The position numbers and the translations under genes are program-made. The notes beneath the pieces were generated by a model. It was given only the letters and a program-made list of their open reading frames with translations. It did no database searches and was not told the DNA's origin. This document shows positions 23,996 through 35,426 of a stretch of 64,000 nucleotides of DNA, in pieces; within the stretch, counting starts at the first letter, position 1; each line of letters starts with the position of its first letter. Source of the stretch: Bactericera cockerelli (lineage: Eukaryota > Arthropoda > Insecta > Hemiptera > Triozidae); the NCBI GenBank assembly GCA_024516035.1, contig CM044964.1, positions 6,485,716-6,549,715 of the forward strand, given 5' to 3'.

Positions 23996-25810
23996 TCTCA
24001 TTGATTTTTGAGTATAAGACCAGATAATAATAAGACTCTGAGGGTTAGGTGGTAGACACCCGCACCACGTTGGAAGCAACGTTCAACCCAAATTAAAAAA
24101 AAAAACATGAAATAAATAAATAATATGTGTATTTATAATATAATGTAGGTATGTATATGATTTTATTTGTGGTGAAGCACAAGACTTCTTTACAATTTTT
24201 GTAGGTAGCGCAGCATTAGTAAGAGCCTTCTTCACTTTTCGAATTCTATTACATTAATTTCTTTTTACTCTGGTAGTCTCGCCACTAGTCGTTACATGTA
24301 ACTACTCATTTTTCCTCACGAGGATCCTGTGAAATATGTTCTTGAACTTGTACATAACTATTCCTTACAATAATACATACACATGATGCATACAAACATA
24401 ATCTCGTTATGTATAATATTCCATACAAAATGTGATACCTATCTTAATTAAAACCCGTAGGTACATTAATTAAAATCTACCCAGATTGCATAACTTTGTA
24501 GAGTTAGTATTCGCTTTAAAACTCAGGTCAGAACAAACCCATGTATTAGTTACGCAATAATTATTATGAACTGTACCTAAAATTAAATCATACCATATCA
24601 AAAAAGGCAGGAGTTTAAAAGATTTAATTGAATATTTACTAATTAAAAGATTTAATTGAAGAAAAGCAAACGAAGTTTAATTTGATATGGATTTTTCAAA
24701 AGTCCAAGCAATAATGTGGAATATCAAATGAATGAATTATTTAATAGATATACTTAAAAATCTAGTGTAAACATCACACGATTTTCCTTATCATATTAGG
24801 AATGGGAACAGGACCAAAAGTTTAATGCCAAATTCGTAATCAGAACCTTAAAACATTGGATTTGATAAGTCACAACCGCCATCTACGATAAATAATAAAA
24901 AAAAGTTGGTCTATTCGGGACCCTTGAAAATAACGGTAAATTGGAACCGGGTTCCAAAAAGTTGAAGATATCTAAAAGATGATCTGAGTGAGCCCCTATA
25001 ATTTTTAATTCCAATAAAAAGTTGTTCGTTAATTTTTTTGTATCTTTAACCCATCCAAAGGAACGGCCCTTGCGGCCATATTTTGCACAGAGTGCGGCCG
25101 ATTTTAACCAAAAGTTTCGTGGTTCGTGAGGTATATAAGATCTATTTTCATACCAAATTTCAGATCTCAAGCTCTTACCGTTATTTAGATATCTTGTTCA
25201 CGGACAGACAGACGCGCGGACCAATGGCCGAGAACACCTTTTTACGTATCCTGAGGTTATGATTCGTCCAGAAGTGTGAAAAATTTGAGTGGTCATTCAC
25301 CAAATCTTAACCTTGCTGGACGTTTCCTAACTTCCGCGATCTCACCAGAACTTGTGAGTTTTCAACGCGTCATTGACGCTGGCCATAAACTGATCAGCAA
25401 GGATCAAAGCTGGCTGATTTCAAGTCTTGTCTCGCCTAATTAAGCCGATCCCACACTGTGGCAAATAAAGAGTGGATTACACACCCAATTAACTGGACTA
25501 ACCACATGATGATTTGGCTTCAAATATACAGGGTCTTCCATATAGTCGCTTCTGCATTGAGTGCATCGAACGTCAAATATATAGAATAACTTTGTCAGTA
25601 CCCTATACCCTATAGGTATATTGTATAATTGCCTTGTTTTAGATGTGGCTGTGAATTGGTCTAACTTTGAAGGCGTCGAATCGGATGAGAATTGTTTGAT
25701 GAGAATTAATTCAGGTTGAATGAGAATGAGAATTGTTCTCTTTTAATGAAACTGATAGTTAGGTCGTTTGGAAAGAGAAATTTATGTGAAACATCGTGTT
25801 GATTGTAGAC
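23996..25810. other. Spacer with an unclassified repeat
   Basis: 24880-25260 holds sequence ending GTTCACGGACAGACAGACG, often seen in decayed insect transposons. The minus frame at 24883-25170 inside it has no recognised domain. No gene is supported in the rest. Confidence 0.5.
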
Positions 25811-25814
25811 AAGA

Positions 25815-25885
25815 GGATTAAATCTGTGGTCAAGGCGTCAGTCTGGTAATCCAGAGGTCGCGGGTTCGAAACCTAGCCGGGTCAT
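25815..25885 (+). repeat. tRNA-like SINE head
   Basis: GTGGTCAAGGCGTCAGTCTGG and GGTTCGAAACCTAGCCGGG resemble pol III boxes. No acceptor stem closes it. A similar head (CGGGTTCGAATCACAG with GGCGGTTGGCAC upstream) lies at 27570-27650; antisense heads are at 5560-5612, 21415-21465 and 39965-40030. Confidence 0.45.
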
Positions 25886-26035
25886 GACGAGTTTTTTTTC
25901 TAAACGTTCTATCGACGCGCTGGCTTCTATCAATTCTGTTCACTTATAAATACCATTATTTATATTTTTTGATAGGTACCTACTAAGAGAAACGGATCTA
26001 CATACATATAAATACCATTTAAGTCCGGTTTATAG

Positions 26036-26300
26036 TAGTCACTGTGGCAGAGCGAGTTAGCGCGCTGGGCATTGCACACATGGTGACCTGGGTTCGATTC
26101 CCAGCGGGGAGGATTTTTTATGCTCTGTATTTGGATGTTCGGGTCCATCATACCTCCTGAGGAAAAATGAGTAGCTGCTTTAATGTGAAGCAGCGACCAG
26201 TGGCGTAATCTTAGGCAAAAAAATAATACAAGATATTGTAAATTAAAGTGGTAAAGTCCTATGATTCTGCGCTACCACTAAAATTTTAACATAATTAACA
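26036..26300 (+). mobile_element. SINE-D (tRNA-derived), full-length copy
   Basis: Head GTGGCAGAGCGAGTTAGCGC and GGTTCGATTCCCAGCGGGG, then a body with GAGGAAAAATGAGTAGCTGC and GACCAGTGGCGTAATC. Body-only copies lie at 42190-42360 and 44055-44265 (+), and an antisense head at 44325-44400. The head resembles a tRNA with a strong B box. Confidence 0.72.
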
Positions 26301-26469
26301 CAAAGAAAAAGCATTATTTATTATTAAGCCCGGTTTATGTGACTCAAAAACTTTTTAAGCTGCAGAATAATGAGACCCAATGAGTCCATAATAGGCAGTA
26401 ATAAGTAAGACGATATAATTATATAATTATTATAATTTATTAGTACATTAGTTTTTGTAATAATAATAA

Positions 26470-26662
26470 TACCCTTGTGGAACCAGACGAGGTTAATGCT
26501 CAAACCATTTTCTACCACCTAACACTCTCAGTCTTAGTATTATGTGGTCACACGCTCAAATGAATGAGGAAAAATTCATGCACTGGGTGGGATTCGAACC
26601 ATCAAATCCCTACGCTACCTGGATGACCAGACTAGAGCCTTAACCACTTGACCACCAATAGT
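26470..26662 (-). mobile_element. SINE-C, antisense copy
   Basis: Tail with TTAATGCTCAAACCATTTTC (hairpin pairing partly lost), head GGTTCGAATCCCACCCAG on the minus strand and the TGGTGGTCAAGTGGTTAAG A-box side. Confidence 0.75.
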
Positions 26663-27830
26663 CAGGCAGGAAATGTACTTTCCCATGGAAATAATAATCA
26701 TGGCAAGTGGGAGAGGATTTCATGTGATTTTTTTTATTTCATTACATAACTTTTTATAACCATCTTGGTTTTTTTTTGACAATTGGTCTAGGAATATAAT
26801 TATGAAACACCCGACATAAAAAAAAGAATTAAAGAAACGGTTAGAAATTAGATATATCAAGATAAATACATGAGTTTAAGATTATTCGTTTTTTTTTTTT
26901 TTTTTTTTTTTGAACGAAGCCAACCGGAGCCGACCTGGTCACTGAAATTCACATTCTTTTTTTTGAACGAACCAAAAAAATCTAAAAGGAGTGGACCGGC
27001 CCGTTCGAGCAGTCATGGCTTTTGGTTTGGTAAGAAGACGAAGAAATGGAAATAATTCAAATGCAAAATATGAACAAACAACGATATCTTTAATGTAAAT
27101 AAACCAGAGTTCCAAAATATCACTTTTTTTTACTCCTCAAATTTTGGTTGACCAGAGCTGACCGTTCGGTCTTGTTCAGACTTTTCGTTCAATTAAAACA
27201 ACCGATGTAGGTAGGTATGTTACTGTTGTATGTATAAAAATCTGTCGCAAATTTCTTGTAAAGTTTAAGTTCGCATAGTTTAAGTTTGGCGTACGCCGTA
27301 GCCAGTTAAAGTTGTTCATGTGCCATGGTCAGACATTTATAAACATAAACATTTGGATCAAGCTTTATTTACATCTTTTTATATACAATGAACATGGTAA
27401 CAAGTTAGAAATAAATATAAACAAAGCCTGATCAAGGGTGGTGATAATGCCTTCGGCATTCTCTTCCAATTTTTATGCTAGTGAGCACTTGCAAACGTTA
27501 CGGCCAGAGAATTTTTTTTTTTTTTTGGCCCTGTATTTTTTTTCCTATCCCTAATCTACATACACAATGAGGTATTGCCGTAACTCGGCACCACAGGCGG
27601 TTGGCACATTAGTTTGGAGCCGGAAAAGACCCGGGTTCGAATCACAGAGTGACTTAAACTCTCTCTTCCATTAAATACTTAACCTACATTAATTTATACC
27701 TTAGTTAATAATCTGCCTACAGTGCCTAAGAGTAATAATAATGAAGCTTGTAGGTATTAATAATTGGTTCTCTTCCACCCAACCAATCCTTTACGAATCA
27801 AAGTAACCAAGAATTTCGAAAAAAGAAACA

Positions 27831-27831
<1 letters not shown>

Positions 27832-27894
<63 letters not shown>

Positions 27895-27903
27895 AAGAAA
27901 GAG
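27832..27903 (+). repeat. (GA)n microsatellite
   Basis: About 30 GA units with two short interruptions. Confidence 0.9.
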
Positions 27904-28493
27904 AAGAATAATTTCTAAGAGTATCTTCACACGGTAGGATGTTCAAAAAGTTAGACAACTTCTCACTAGGAGCCTGGTACCGTTAGAATTTTCGGTAATA
28001 AAAAAACATGGTGATACACTCATAATTCCCAAGATATAATAGAAATAGAATAGAATAGAAATTACCTTGTTTATACTGCCGAGACCTACAGCTAATCAGG
28101 TAGACCTACATTTCGGGGGGGGGGGGGGGATTTGAGGGGATTTCGGGGGGAGTTTTGAGCGGGGTTCAGAAATCTCACCTAACGCATATTCCATCATGGC
28201 TGGGGGTTTTTGGAAATTTCGGGGGAGATCTCACTAGGTCGCAGTGTTAATTGCAGCCGAAACCCTGCAACCAGGTTGTATGATAATAATAAATACTGCC
28301 GAGGTGAGACTAAAAAGTCCCTTAATTTGAGCAGTCTAAACAAGGTGTTATTTATTTTCGGATTTAAACAGACATTTTGTACAAACATTTAATATTCTTA
28401 AATGAGTTCTCAAAAGGTTTTATGAGTTCTAAGAACTTATTCTTTAGAGAACAGAGAAGTACTAAAATAAAATTTATACCTACATCGTTTTTC

Positions 28494-28790
28494 AAAAGTT
28501 ATCATATTTGTGTTAATCACTTTCGTGATATCACATCTACTCAAGCTATCTTTATACTAATTCCACGCTGAACTTGGGACTTGAACCACCGACCTCTAGG
28601 TTACGAGTCCGCCGCCTTATCGATCCAGCTGTTTAGGTCGGGATGCACTAATTTATGCAGTGAAAAGTCATATTTGTGTAAATCACTTTCGTTAATCACT
28701 CGCTTTACTATATCTTCGTTGAAACCGGGACTTGAACCACCAACCTCCAGGTTAAAAGTACAGAGGTCGGTTCCTCGTTTTTTTGAGTGT
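28494..28790 (-). mobile_element. Two SINE-B copies head to tail
   Basis: Two antisense copies (28494-28641 and 28655-28790) lie about 15 bp apart in the same orientation. Each has the TTCAAGTCCC B-box region and the body ending in the AACGAAAGTGATTNACACAAATATGA region. The outer head is degraded (AGGAACCGACCTCTG). This may be a tandem duplication or a dimeric source transcript. Confidence 0.68.
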
Positions 28791-29087
28791 GTGGCCACCT
28801 AATAATAAGACTCTTAAGGACTCTCTTTGTGAGTTAGGCAGTGCAAAATTCTTTGAGCATTAACCTCGCCTGGTGGTTACCTTCCACTAGGGTATTATTA
28901 TTATAACAAGAGGACTGCATCCCCTTAATATGGGGTAGTCGCATTAAATATAATGTTACCTATTATGTACAATTATTATTATTAATGCAAATAAATTACA
29001 ATTTACAAAAAATAACAAAAATTTAGCCTACAGAAAAATTAATGAAAACTTTTTTTATTTTTATAATGTATCTATGTATATTATGTT

Positions 29088-29268
29088 GTCTCCCCTCTGA
29101 TGGGCGAGAAGTGACACAATAAATCCCATTCAGATGCTGGGTCAACACGAGCGCGCCGGAAATTATCCCTCATGCACAAACAATTGTAACCAAATTAAGA
29201 ATACAAATTTTTGTCGGCACGGGGGATCGAACCCGGAACCTTCCCCATAGCAAGCGAGTATGCTTTGG
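29088..29268 (-). mobile_element. SINE-A, antisense copy lacking the tail
   Basis: The minus strand shows GGTTCGATCCCCCGTGCCG (B box) and the first half of the body to CGCCCATCAGAGGGGAG. The tail has been replaced by AT-rich sequence. Confidence 0.65.
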
Positions 29269-29469
29269 CTCTCTTCTTTATATTATTTCTAGTTGATATT
29301 TTTTTTTTATATTTATATAATGAATATTGACAATTATCTGTCATTTTGTTTAGTTTTATTTCAATTTATTTCTTTGTAATTTTTTGTACTGCTTTGATTT
29401 TGTAAAATAGGAATTTCCCCCGTTGATTTAGTAAAAAAAAAATATTTAACTTTTCGGTCATCCTATTCT

Positions 29470-29720
29470 TCAGTATAAGGTACATTCCACGCACAGATCC
29501 AACTCAAGGTACCAGCAACCAGTTTCTTCGATTCTTTCGACAAGAAGTTGTTTTTTTTTCAGCCAAGTCACTTTTGATTCAGTTTGGTGCTTGTGGTTTG
29601 AACTTTGGGTTCAAACGAACCAGGTATCGCTGTGCGCGCGTCAGTTTGATCGCGTTTTATTTTATTTTTTAGTAAATATTTTTTTTTTTTCGAGACGTTT
29701 CGACGGTGTTTGAGGAATTT
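29470..29720 (+). promoter_or_regulatory. Candidate promoter and non-coding first exon of gene 2
   Basis: This stretch is more complex and GC-richer than its surroundings. It contains an arthropod-type initiator (TCAGTTTG, near 29641) in a CpG-containing context (TGTGCGCGCGTCAG), followed by a leader with GT donors such as TATGTGAG near 29725. Because the gene 2 ATG follows a splice acceptor at about 30518, a leader exon is expected upstream, and this is the best candidate seen. The open frame at 29706-29966 is not convincing as protein. Confidence 0.35.
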
Positions 29721-30523
29721 TTATATGTGAGTTTTCGTCCGCGGACATATTTTCGTGATCGATTCTATGCCAATGATTTGCAGAGGACCAAGAACGAAGA
29801 AGGATTAACTCTGTGCCCGTTTAGGTGTTTACCCTACAGATTTGGATTTTTGACTTTTCAGTTTTTTTCTTCTTTAAACGGTGAACTTGATTTTTGTTTT
29901 GTAATTTGTAGTTATATAAACAATTATTTAATGAAACATTTGAGCTTGAACATAGGTAGTTCGTAATATTTGATGTGTTATCAATCAAAAATAATAATTT
30001 AGTCCATTTATTGTTTTTTTGTTTATGTTATAAGATAATGTTATAAGATAATCGGTGAGCTCTTTTTGTCATTTTAAAATTCGCTTGTAAAACTAGATAC
30101 TATTTAACAATAAATATACACAAACAAAAATTTGCATTCCTTCAAAGAAAAGAACAACTAAAAATAATATTTAAAAATACCTACTCATTAAATTTTTACA
30201 CTTAATATGACAACAATTTTTATACCATGTGGATATTACTCTAAGAATATAATATACAGTGTAATTATTGTTTGAAAAAAAAGATATAATGACGCTAGAA
30301 AGCTAAAAGTATAATTATAATATAAATTGAAAAATTCAAGATACATTTCTCTATAAAAGTGTTTTGTCATACAATAAATAATAATAATAAATAAAGGTGA
30401 AATTTTGGTCCCTATTAGGGTTAATATACAAAAAGATATCACATTTGAGTTACAACTGTTCCAAGTTCGGTGACAAGATCAAACATAGTTTCCCTATGAT
30501 TTGAACTGTCTCTTCCAGCCATC

Positions 30524-31304
30524 ATGAACCGCTACTACGAAGCTTACCCGCGCCGAAGTGGTCTCTTAACCCTGCCTCCCCCTCCTCTGGACACCCCATC
30601 CAAACCCTCTTCCACCATCTTGATGCCCTCCACCACCGCTTCCGTCACCAATGGCGTCGCCGGGGAAAACTCCGCCACGTGGAACAGCTACAACAGCGAG
30701 CCCATCCAGAGGAACAACCTCCTCGAGCGCATCAAACCGGAACGCGAGCGGACACGACTCACGAAGAACATCTCCAAACTCCAGTGGAAGCAGCAACTCC
30801 AGCAGCAAAGTCTGCAGCAACAGTACAGCAACTTCGAGCTCAACAACATGTTCGGTTCGATGACCATCAACGACGTCTCGCCGAGGTTTGCCCTCAAGAG
30901 AATCCTCCTCCTCTACGAGAACCTCCAGTACAGAGAGGTGGCCAACTTCATCAACCGGCTTTCTCACAACACGTTCAAAATCATCATCAACCAACTGCCC
31001 ATCGATTTGTTCATCGAACAAATCCCGAACAGTTTGAACATCTTGGAAGCGCTTTTCGGCAAGATCTTCCTCTCCAGCCATTTCAACGGCATCAAGCTTC
31101 TCAAGCCGGAGAACGTGCTGTTCCAGATTGTCCGCATCTTTGTCAACACGAGCAACAACATCAACATCGAGACTTACATAGGCAGCATCCGCAAGCTCAT
31201 CAAGGTCATTGTCCTGTCCGAGCCCAAGCTGAGGAAGACGCTGCAGCTGAGGAAGAGGATTCTGGACAAGTCGGTGGAGGGTCTGGGGCAGCATGGTCTT
31301 GTTG
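30524..31304 (+). CDS. Gene 2 exon 1: N-terminal 260 residues of an intracellular helical protein
   Basis: The ATG at 30524 follows a good acceptor (TCTCTTCCAG), so an upstream non-coding leader exon is likely. The exon is strikingly GC-rich at third positions against an AT-rich surround, a mark of a constrained gene. The product begins with a low-complexity Pro/Ser/Thr segment (about 1-60). A basic, glutamine-rich stretch follows (WKQQLQQQSLQQQ near residue 90). From about residue 108 (MTINDVSPRFALKR) it is a dense amphipathic helical region with conserved-looking blocks such as YREVANFINRLS and LPIDLFIEQIPNSL. There is no signal peptide or membrane span. It ends in phase 1 at TTG|GTGAGT. 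I could not attach a family name. Open frames on the other strand and in other frames here are shadows. Confidence 0.85.
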
Positions 31305-31411
31305 GTGAGTACTTGAATCATTCATTTGTACATCTAATACAACTTCTCACTTTTCTGTTTATACTGATTAAAATAGAGAGGTTAGTTGATGGCATGGATA
31401 GTCAGAACTAT

Positions 31412-31456
31412 TACCTGCTGATGAGAGCAAATAAGCTCGAAACAGCTGTCCAGGTA
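31412..31456 (+). ncRNA. Type I hammerhead ribozyme in gene 2 intron 1
   Basis: This is the most complete copy. Stem I is UACCUG/CAGGUA, then an internal loop (UAU opposite U), then an outer stem CAGAAC/GUUCUG extended by U-A and G-U pairs. The core is CUGAUGA (31418-31424), stem II GAGC/GCUC with AAAUAA loop, GAAA (31439-31442), short stem III and GUC ending at 31450. The stem I internal loop facing an A-rich stem II loop is the arrangement that forms the tertiary contact in fast type I hammerheads such as those of schistosomes. It lies 108 nt downstream of the gene 2 exon 1 donor, on the sense strand. One full unit (31329-31472) plus the start of a second (31473-about 31520) is present. Confidence 0.93.
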
Positions 31457-31567
31457 TGTTCTGATATTCATGTACATCTAATACAACTTCTCACTTTTCT
31501 GTTTATACTGATTATACTGATTTGGTAGCGGTTTTAAAATTTCAATTAATTATGTCCTATTAAGGTC

Positions 31568-31910
31568 GTCGATTCACACACATCCGTGACGTGACAGTGC
31601 CGTGACCGGTCCGTGATTCTACCGGCCGTGAACCCAAAGTGATTTATATTCACACTGGTCAGTGCTCCAACTGCGCAGTAGCACTGATAACACTTGTAAA
31701 ATCAAAATTTTCACGGCCGTGAAAATCGAAAAATATCGTCCGTAAGTAATGTGCCGGATCACGGTACGAGCACTGTTGCACTGTCACTGTCACTTACCGG
31801 GTGAGTGGGAATAGGGCCCTTCAAATTCCTACAAGAATCTGATTTCCCTGGCCGGAAAGATCACGGACCGGTCACGGCACTGTCACATCACGAATGTGTG
31901 TGAATCGACC
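31568..31910. mobile_element. MITE with about 50-bp inverted ends in gene 2 intron 1
   Basis: GTCGATTCACACACATCCGT, then GACAGTGCCGTGACCGGTCC, is inverted at the right as GGACCGGTCACGGCACTGTC, then ATGTGTGTGAATCGAC. The interior is also rich in CACGG/CCGTG pairs. It starts about 50 bp after the sense ribozyme unit. Confidence 0.78.
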
Positions 31911-32414
31911 ATAATTTGGTGAACTTTCGGGCTTATTTCCAATCCTAACCAGAGTGACCAACCTGGATATCAAGCCCATATGTTTAAACAGGCTTGATAG
32001 GTATATTTTGCAAGAAAAAAAAAAGTCCTCACATATGGTTCGTCCCACAAAAAGTTACTGTAGGTCAACACCAGATAAAAATGGCTGTGTTTCGATATCT
32101 CCGAAATTCTAAATTGAAAAAGAAAGAATAGCAACAAGAAACATTAGAATAAGAAACAAGCGTCTACAGTAGCTCCTGTTTCATGGCTATGAAATTAAAA
32201 AGGCTGTCAAACACTCATCTTTAAAAAAATAGAATGTATTCAGAAAAAAATTCTCACCAACCGTAAGGACGACTTAACTTGAAAGCCTCTACAACATCAT
32301 AACATTAAGAACAAAAAAATAACAATATCAAATTTCTTGAAGATAGAAAGTACATCAGTATAAAAAGAAAAGTAAGACGTTGTTGTATATTAGATGTACA
32401 TAAATATCAGAACA

Positions 32415-32459
32415 CACCTGGACAGCTGTTTCGAGCTTATTTGCTCTCATCAGCAGGTA
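32415..32459 (-). ncRNA. Type I hammerhead ribozyme, antisense in gene 2 intron 1
   Basis: On the minus strand: UACCUG, CUGAUGA, GAGC AAAUAA GCUC, GAAA, CAGCUGUC, CAGGUG. Stem I closes with one U-G pair, and outer stem CAGAAC/GUUCUG is kept. The surrounding unit spans about 32355-32540 with the usual tail on both sides, so the unit was inserted with more than one monomer's worth of sequence. Confidence 0.88.
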
Positions 32460-33057
32460 ATAGTTCTGAATATCCATGACATCAACTGACCTCTCTACTT
32501 GAATAAGTACTCGTATAAACAGAAAACTGAGATTTTGTACTAGATGTAAATAATTTACAAAATGCCTCCAGTTAGATAGGTCAGGCATTACTAATTTTAA
32601 TTTCAAATCAGTCTCATACAGGTGATTCTAGACATCTCGTTTGGAGAAATAGTGGGTACCGATCTAAATTCAATTTAGGTAATGCAGATCTAATTAGATC
32701 GATGGAAATCAATCAACGTCCAAATCACAATACACGCTAATGGATTGATTCGATACCGATCAACGCATGCGTCTATCGGAAATTGATTGGATGAGATACA
32801 TCCAATTAAAGCAATCATTAACTATAAGTGGTTGGTTCGCCATATTTTAATATTGTCGTTTAGGTATGTTGCGATTCCAAACACAGTAAAAATTCAGTGG
32901 TCAGCGATCAATGAGCCTAAAATGAATGAAAGATAGCAACTTTGACAGGTTCTTTGCTCTCTTTGTTTGATTTTAGGAGACGTCACATCAGAAGCAGTAT
33001 ACTACGAAAAAGCACAAACTGTACTAAATCAACTACATAATTATAGTATGTATACAA

Positions 33058-33105
33058 GGGTTGGGTGGAAGAGATTGCCATAGGCAATAACCCCGCCTTT
33101 AGATA
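33058..33105 (+). repeat. Hairpin tail domain (TTGCCATAGGCAA type)
   Basis: GGGTTGGGTGGAAGAGATTG then CCATAGGCAATAACCCCGCC. ATTGCC pairs with GGCAAT around ATA. Related tails with other stem sequences lie at 5115-5150, 7155-7195, 10075-10120, 27425-27472, 53705-53752, 55700-55742 and 56645-56695, and in all SINE-C copies. Confidence 0.7.
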
Positions 33106-33639
33106 GGAAATATGTACATATTTTGTTTTTTTTTTCCTGTTTATTAATTTTGACAATTTTGTATTTTAATTTTTACCATTATTTGTTTGTAAATAATTGT
33201 ATTCTTCTAATAATTTTTGTTTTTGTTGCCAAGTATGTACATTATCAACTACATAGAACACCTCAGCTGATCAATTTTCTTTTCCTTAATTAAATCTGGA
33301 ACCATATGGTCTAATAATTGATTGAGCCTTGTTTCCTATGTACATCAAAGTGTATTTCCGTCTCTAGTTAATGAGTTCTATCAGTTAATATCTTAGGCAA
33401 TGTGTTCTATCAGTTAATATTTTAGACAATGTGTTCTATCAGTAATAAATTATGCTATGCTTTCTACTGTTGAAATAATAGACTGGGAAACGCACGTGGA
33501 AAATTGATTAGTCCAAATTGTTTGGTACAAGAAAATAAATGTGTTTTTGAGCGGATCCTATAATAAATTTAATTTATTTATTTTCTTTCTCTTTCCGAAC
33601 CAAGTTGAAGTTGGCATCTCTTTCAGGAGTTTTATCAAG

Positions 33640-34050
33640 CATATACTCTCTTTCTCTCTCTCCCTCACTTTATCTTCCTCTCTCTCTTTCTTTATTTCTC
33701 TCTTTCTCTCTACTTCTCTCTCTCTTTCTTTATTTCTCTCTACCTCTCTCTATCTCTGTCTAACTCTATCTCTCTTTCTATCTTCCTCTCTCTCTTTTTT
33801 CCCAACCAATTTGAAGTTGGCATCTTTTTCGTGAGTTATATCAAGCATCTACTCTCTCTCTTTCTTTTTCACTTCCTCTCTCTCTCTCTTTCTTTCTCTC
33901 TATCTTTCTTTCTCTCTTTCTGTCTTCCTCTCTTTCTCTCTCTCTTCCTCTCTTTCTTTCTATCTTCCTCTCTTTCTTTTTCTATTTCTCTTTTCCTGTT
34001 TTTCTCTCTCTCTTTCTACCTTTTTCTCTTTCTATCTCTCTCTCCATCTG
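33640..34050 (+). repeat. Polypyrimidine (CT-rich) tract in gene 2 intron 1
   Basis: About 400 bp of C/T-rich sequence, interrupted near 33800 by CCCAACCAATTTGAAGTTGG, which also occurs near 33594 as GAACCAAGTTGAAGTTGGC. The Ser/Leu/Phe open frames here are artefacts. Confidence 0.85.
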
Positions 34051-34096
34051 TTTCTTCGAACTTCTTGGTTACTTTGATAAGCATTTATTAACATAG

Positions 34097-34425
34097 TTAC
34101 ATTATTTTACTTGGTACTTGCTCTACCCCAGGGTCCAGGGTATAGGCCTCCGTTGTGTTGGCGCACTGGGACTGTGCTATACCAAACATACCTTCTCTGG
34201 TACCAGGCATACACTGATGTACCACTAGGCCCTGGACATAATTGGGACAAGCCAGGTATTTCGGTACACCTCCAAGGCATATTGACCGGTGGACGGGTAC
34301 CTTGAATTGATCGCGCTGAATACCAGTAACACCAGTGGCCGAATCCCACCGAATGGTTTGGCCGTCTCCCGGACCATACAATGGCCAGTCCGGTGAATGG
34401 ATAACAATACCTAACTATAAAGGAG
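34097..34425 (-). CDS. Possible orphan exon or gene fragment, minus strand
   Basis: An island of about 300 bp that is GC-richer than its surroundings has an open minus-strand frame of about 105 codons preceded by a fair acceptor (CTGCTCCTTTATAG, ending near 34423). The peptide is unusually protein-like: SPDWPLYGPGDGQTIRWD, then VPVHRSICLGGVPKYLACP, then VVHQCMPGTREGMFGIAQS, ending at TAA. Four cysteines are present and no family was recognised. GT sites near the end (CCAA|GTAAAA) could be a donor. Other frames are also open here, so this could equally be a transposon or viral-like fragment. It is antisense to gene 2. Confidence 0.3.
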
Positions 34426-34724
34426 CAGTAATAATAATGTTCAACTATTCAGGGTCTATCGGAAGTCATTCGAGAAAATTGAAAGATTAAGTTCCAATAA
34501 CTTTTTCACATTATTACTGGTTCCGGGGCACCTTTTATTTAAAAAAAGATTAATTTATTTAATTATTTTAAACATTTAAAAATATTGGGCGATATTTTGA
34601 TCCGTGCCACGCGGCAATGCAGCTTTTAAACATTATTACTGTATTTTTTCAAGTCCTAGCTCGTAATGAAATACTTCTAGAAAAATTTATTAATGCTAGA
34701 GATTTCTAGAATAATTACCAGTTA

Positions 34725-34940
34725 ATAATACGTCTTGGGCTTACTGCTGGAATAATGGGATTTAATAGTTTTCATCGGGCAGTATAAAAAAGGAGATTAT
34801 TGAGTGATAATTTTTTTTATTAAGTGATAAATATCCCATGGGAGGATAACTTGTCATGTCCCGGCTGGGATTCGAACCCGCGACATCTGGAATCTGGATT
34901 CAGAGAATGCCGCCTTTACCACTGAGCTACCTGGACAGAC
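34725..34940 (-). mobile_element. SINE-E relative, rearranged
   Basis: The minus-strand head reads CCAGGTAGCTCAGTGGTAAA, GGGTTCGAATCCCAGCCGGG and ATGACAAGTTATCCTCCCATG. The body block GCTTACTGCTGGAATAATGG lies on the plus strand at 34740, opposite to the head, indicating inversion or nested insertion. Confidence 0.55.
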
Positions 34941-34945
34941 AAAAA

Positions 34946-35001
34946 TGAGTGTTTAACAGCCCTTTTTATTTCGTAGCCAAGAAACAGCAGCTACTGAACT
35001 C
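34946..35001 (-). mobile_element. SINE-A 3' end interrupted by the hammerhead array
   Basis: GCCCTTTTTATTTCGTAGCC to GAAACAGCAGCTACTG matches the antisense SINE-A tail, which then stops. The SINE resumes with ACTGTAGACGCTTCTCG at 35641, right after the last ribozyme unit. The ACTG on both sides looks like a 4-bp target-site duplication, but about 30 bp of unassigned sequence lies between 35001 and the first recognisable unit sequence. Confidence 0.5.
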
Positions 35002-35167
35002 GACTGAACGAGCCATGAAAGCCATGAAACATCTGATATTCATGTATGTACAATTGTACAATAAAATTGTACATCCAGTACAACTTCTCACTTTTCTGTT
35101 TATACTCGCTGTCTGTTTTTTGTTTAAAAGAGAGAGGTTAGTTGATGGTATGGATATTCAGAACTAT

Positions 35168-35212
35168 TTCCTGCTGATGAGAGCAAATAAGCTCGAAACA
35201 GCTGTCTAGGTA
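35168..35212 (+). ncRNA. Type I hammerhead ribozyme, array copy 1
   Basis: CUGAUGA at 35174-35180, stem II GAGC/GCUC around loop AAAUAA, GAAA at 35195-35198, minimal stem III CAGCUG and cleavage triplet GUC ending at 35206. Stem I is weakened (UUCCUG against UAGGUA), and the outer stem I pairing seen in other copies is partly lost (GGUUUG in place of GUUCUG). Core residues are intact, so activity is possible but likely reduced. Confidence 0.8.
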
Positions 35213-35426
35213 TGGTTTGATATTTTTATACATCTAGAACAACTTCTCACTTTTCTGTTTATACTAATTAAAATAGAGAGGTTAGTTGATGGCATGAGCA
35301 AATAAGCTCTAAACAGCTGTCCATGTAAGTTCGGATATTCATGTTCATCTAGTACAACTTCTCACTTTTCTGTTTATACTGATCAAAATAGAGAGGTTAG
35401 TTGATGGTATGGATATTCAGAACTAT

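Noticed and set aside
24883..25170. A 95-codon minus-strand frame
   Set aside because: It lies in what looks like a decayed transposon with the GGACAGACAGACG end; no domain could be recognised.
30566..31321. A 251-codon minus-strand frame
   Set aside because: It is the antisense shadow of gene 2 exon 1, whose GC-rich codons leave the other strand open; it lacks any domain signature, and the plus strand has matching splice phases.
33541..34091. Ser/Leu/Phe-rich frames
   Set aside because: These are translation of a polypyrimidine tract.
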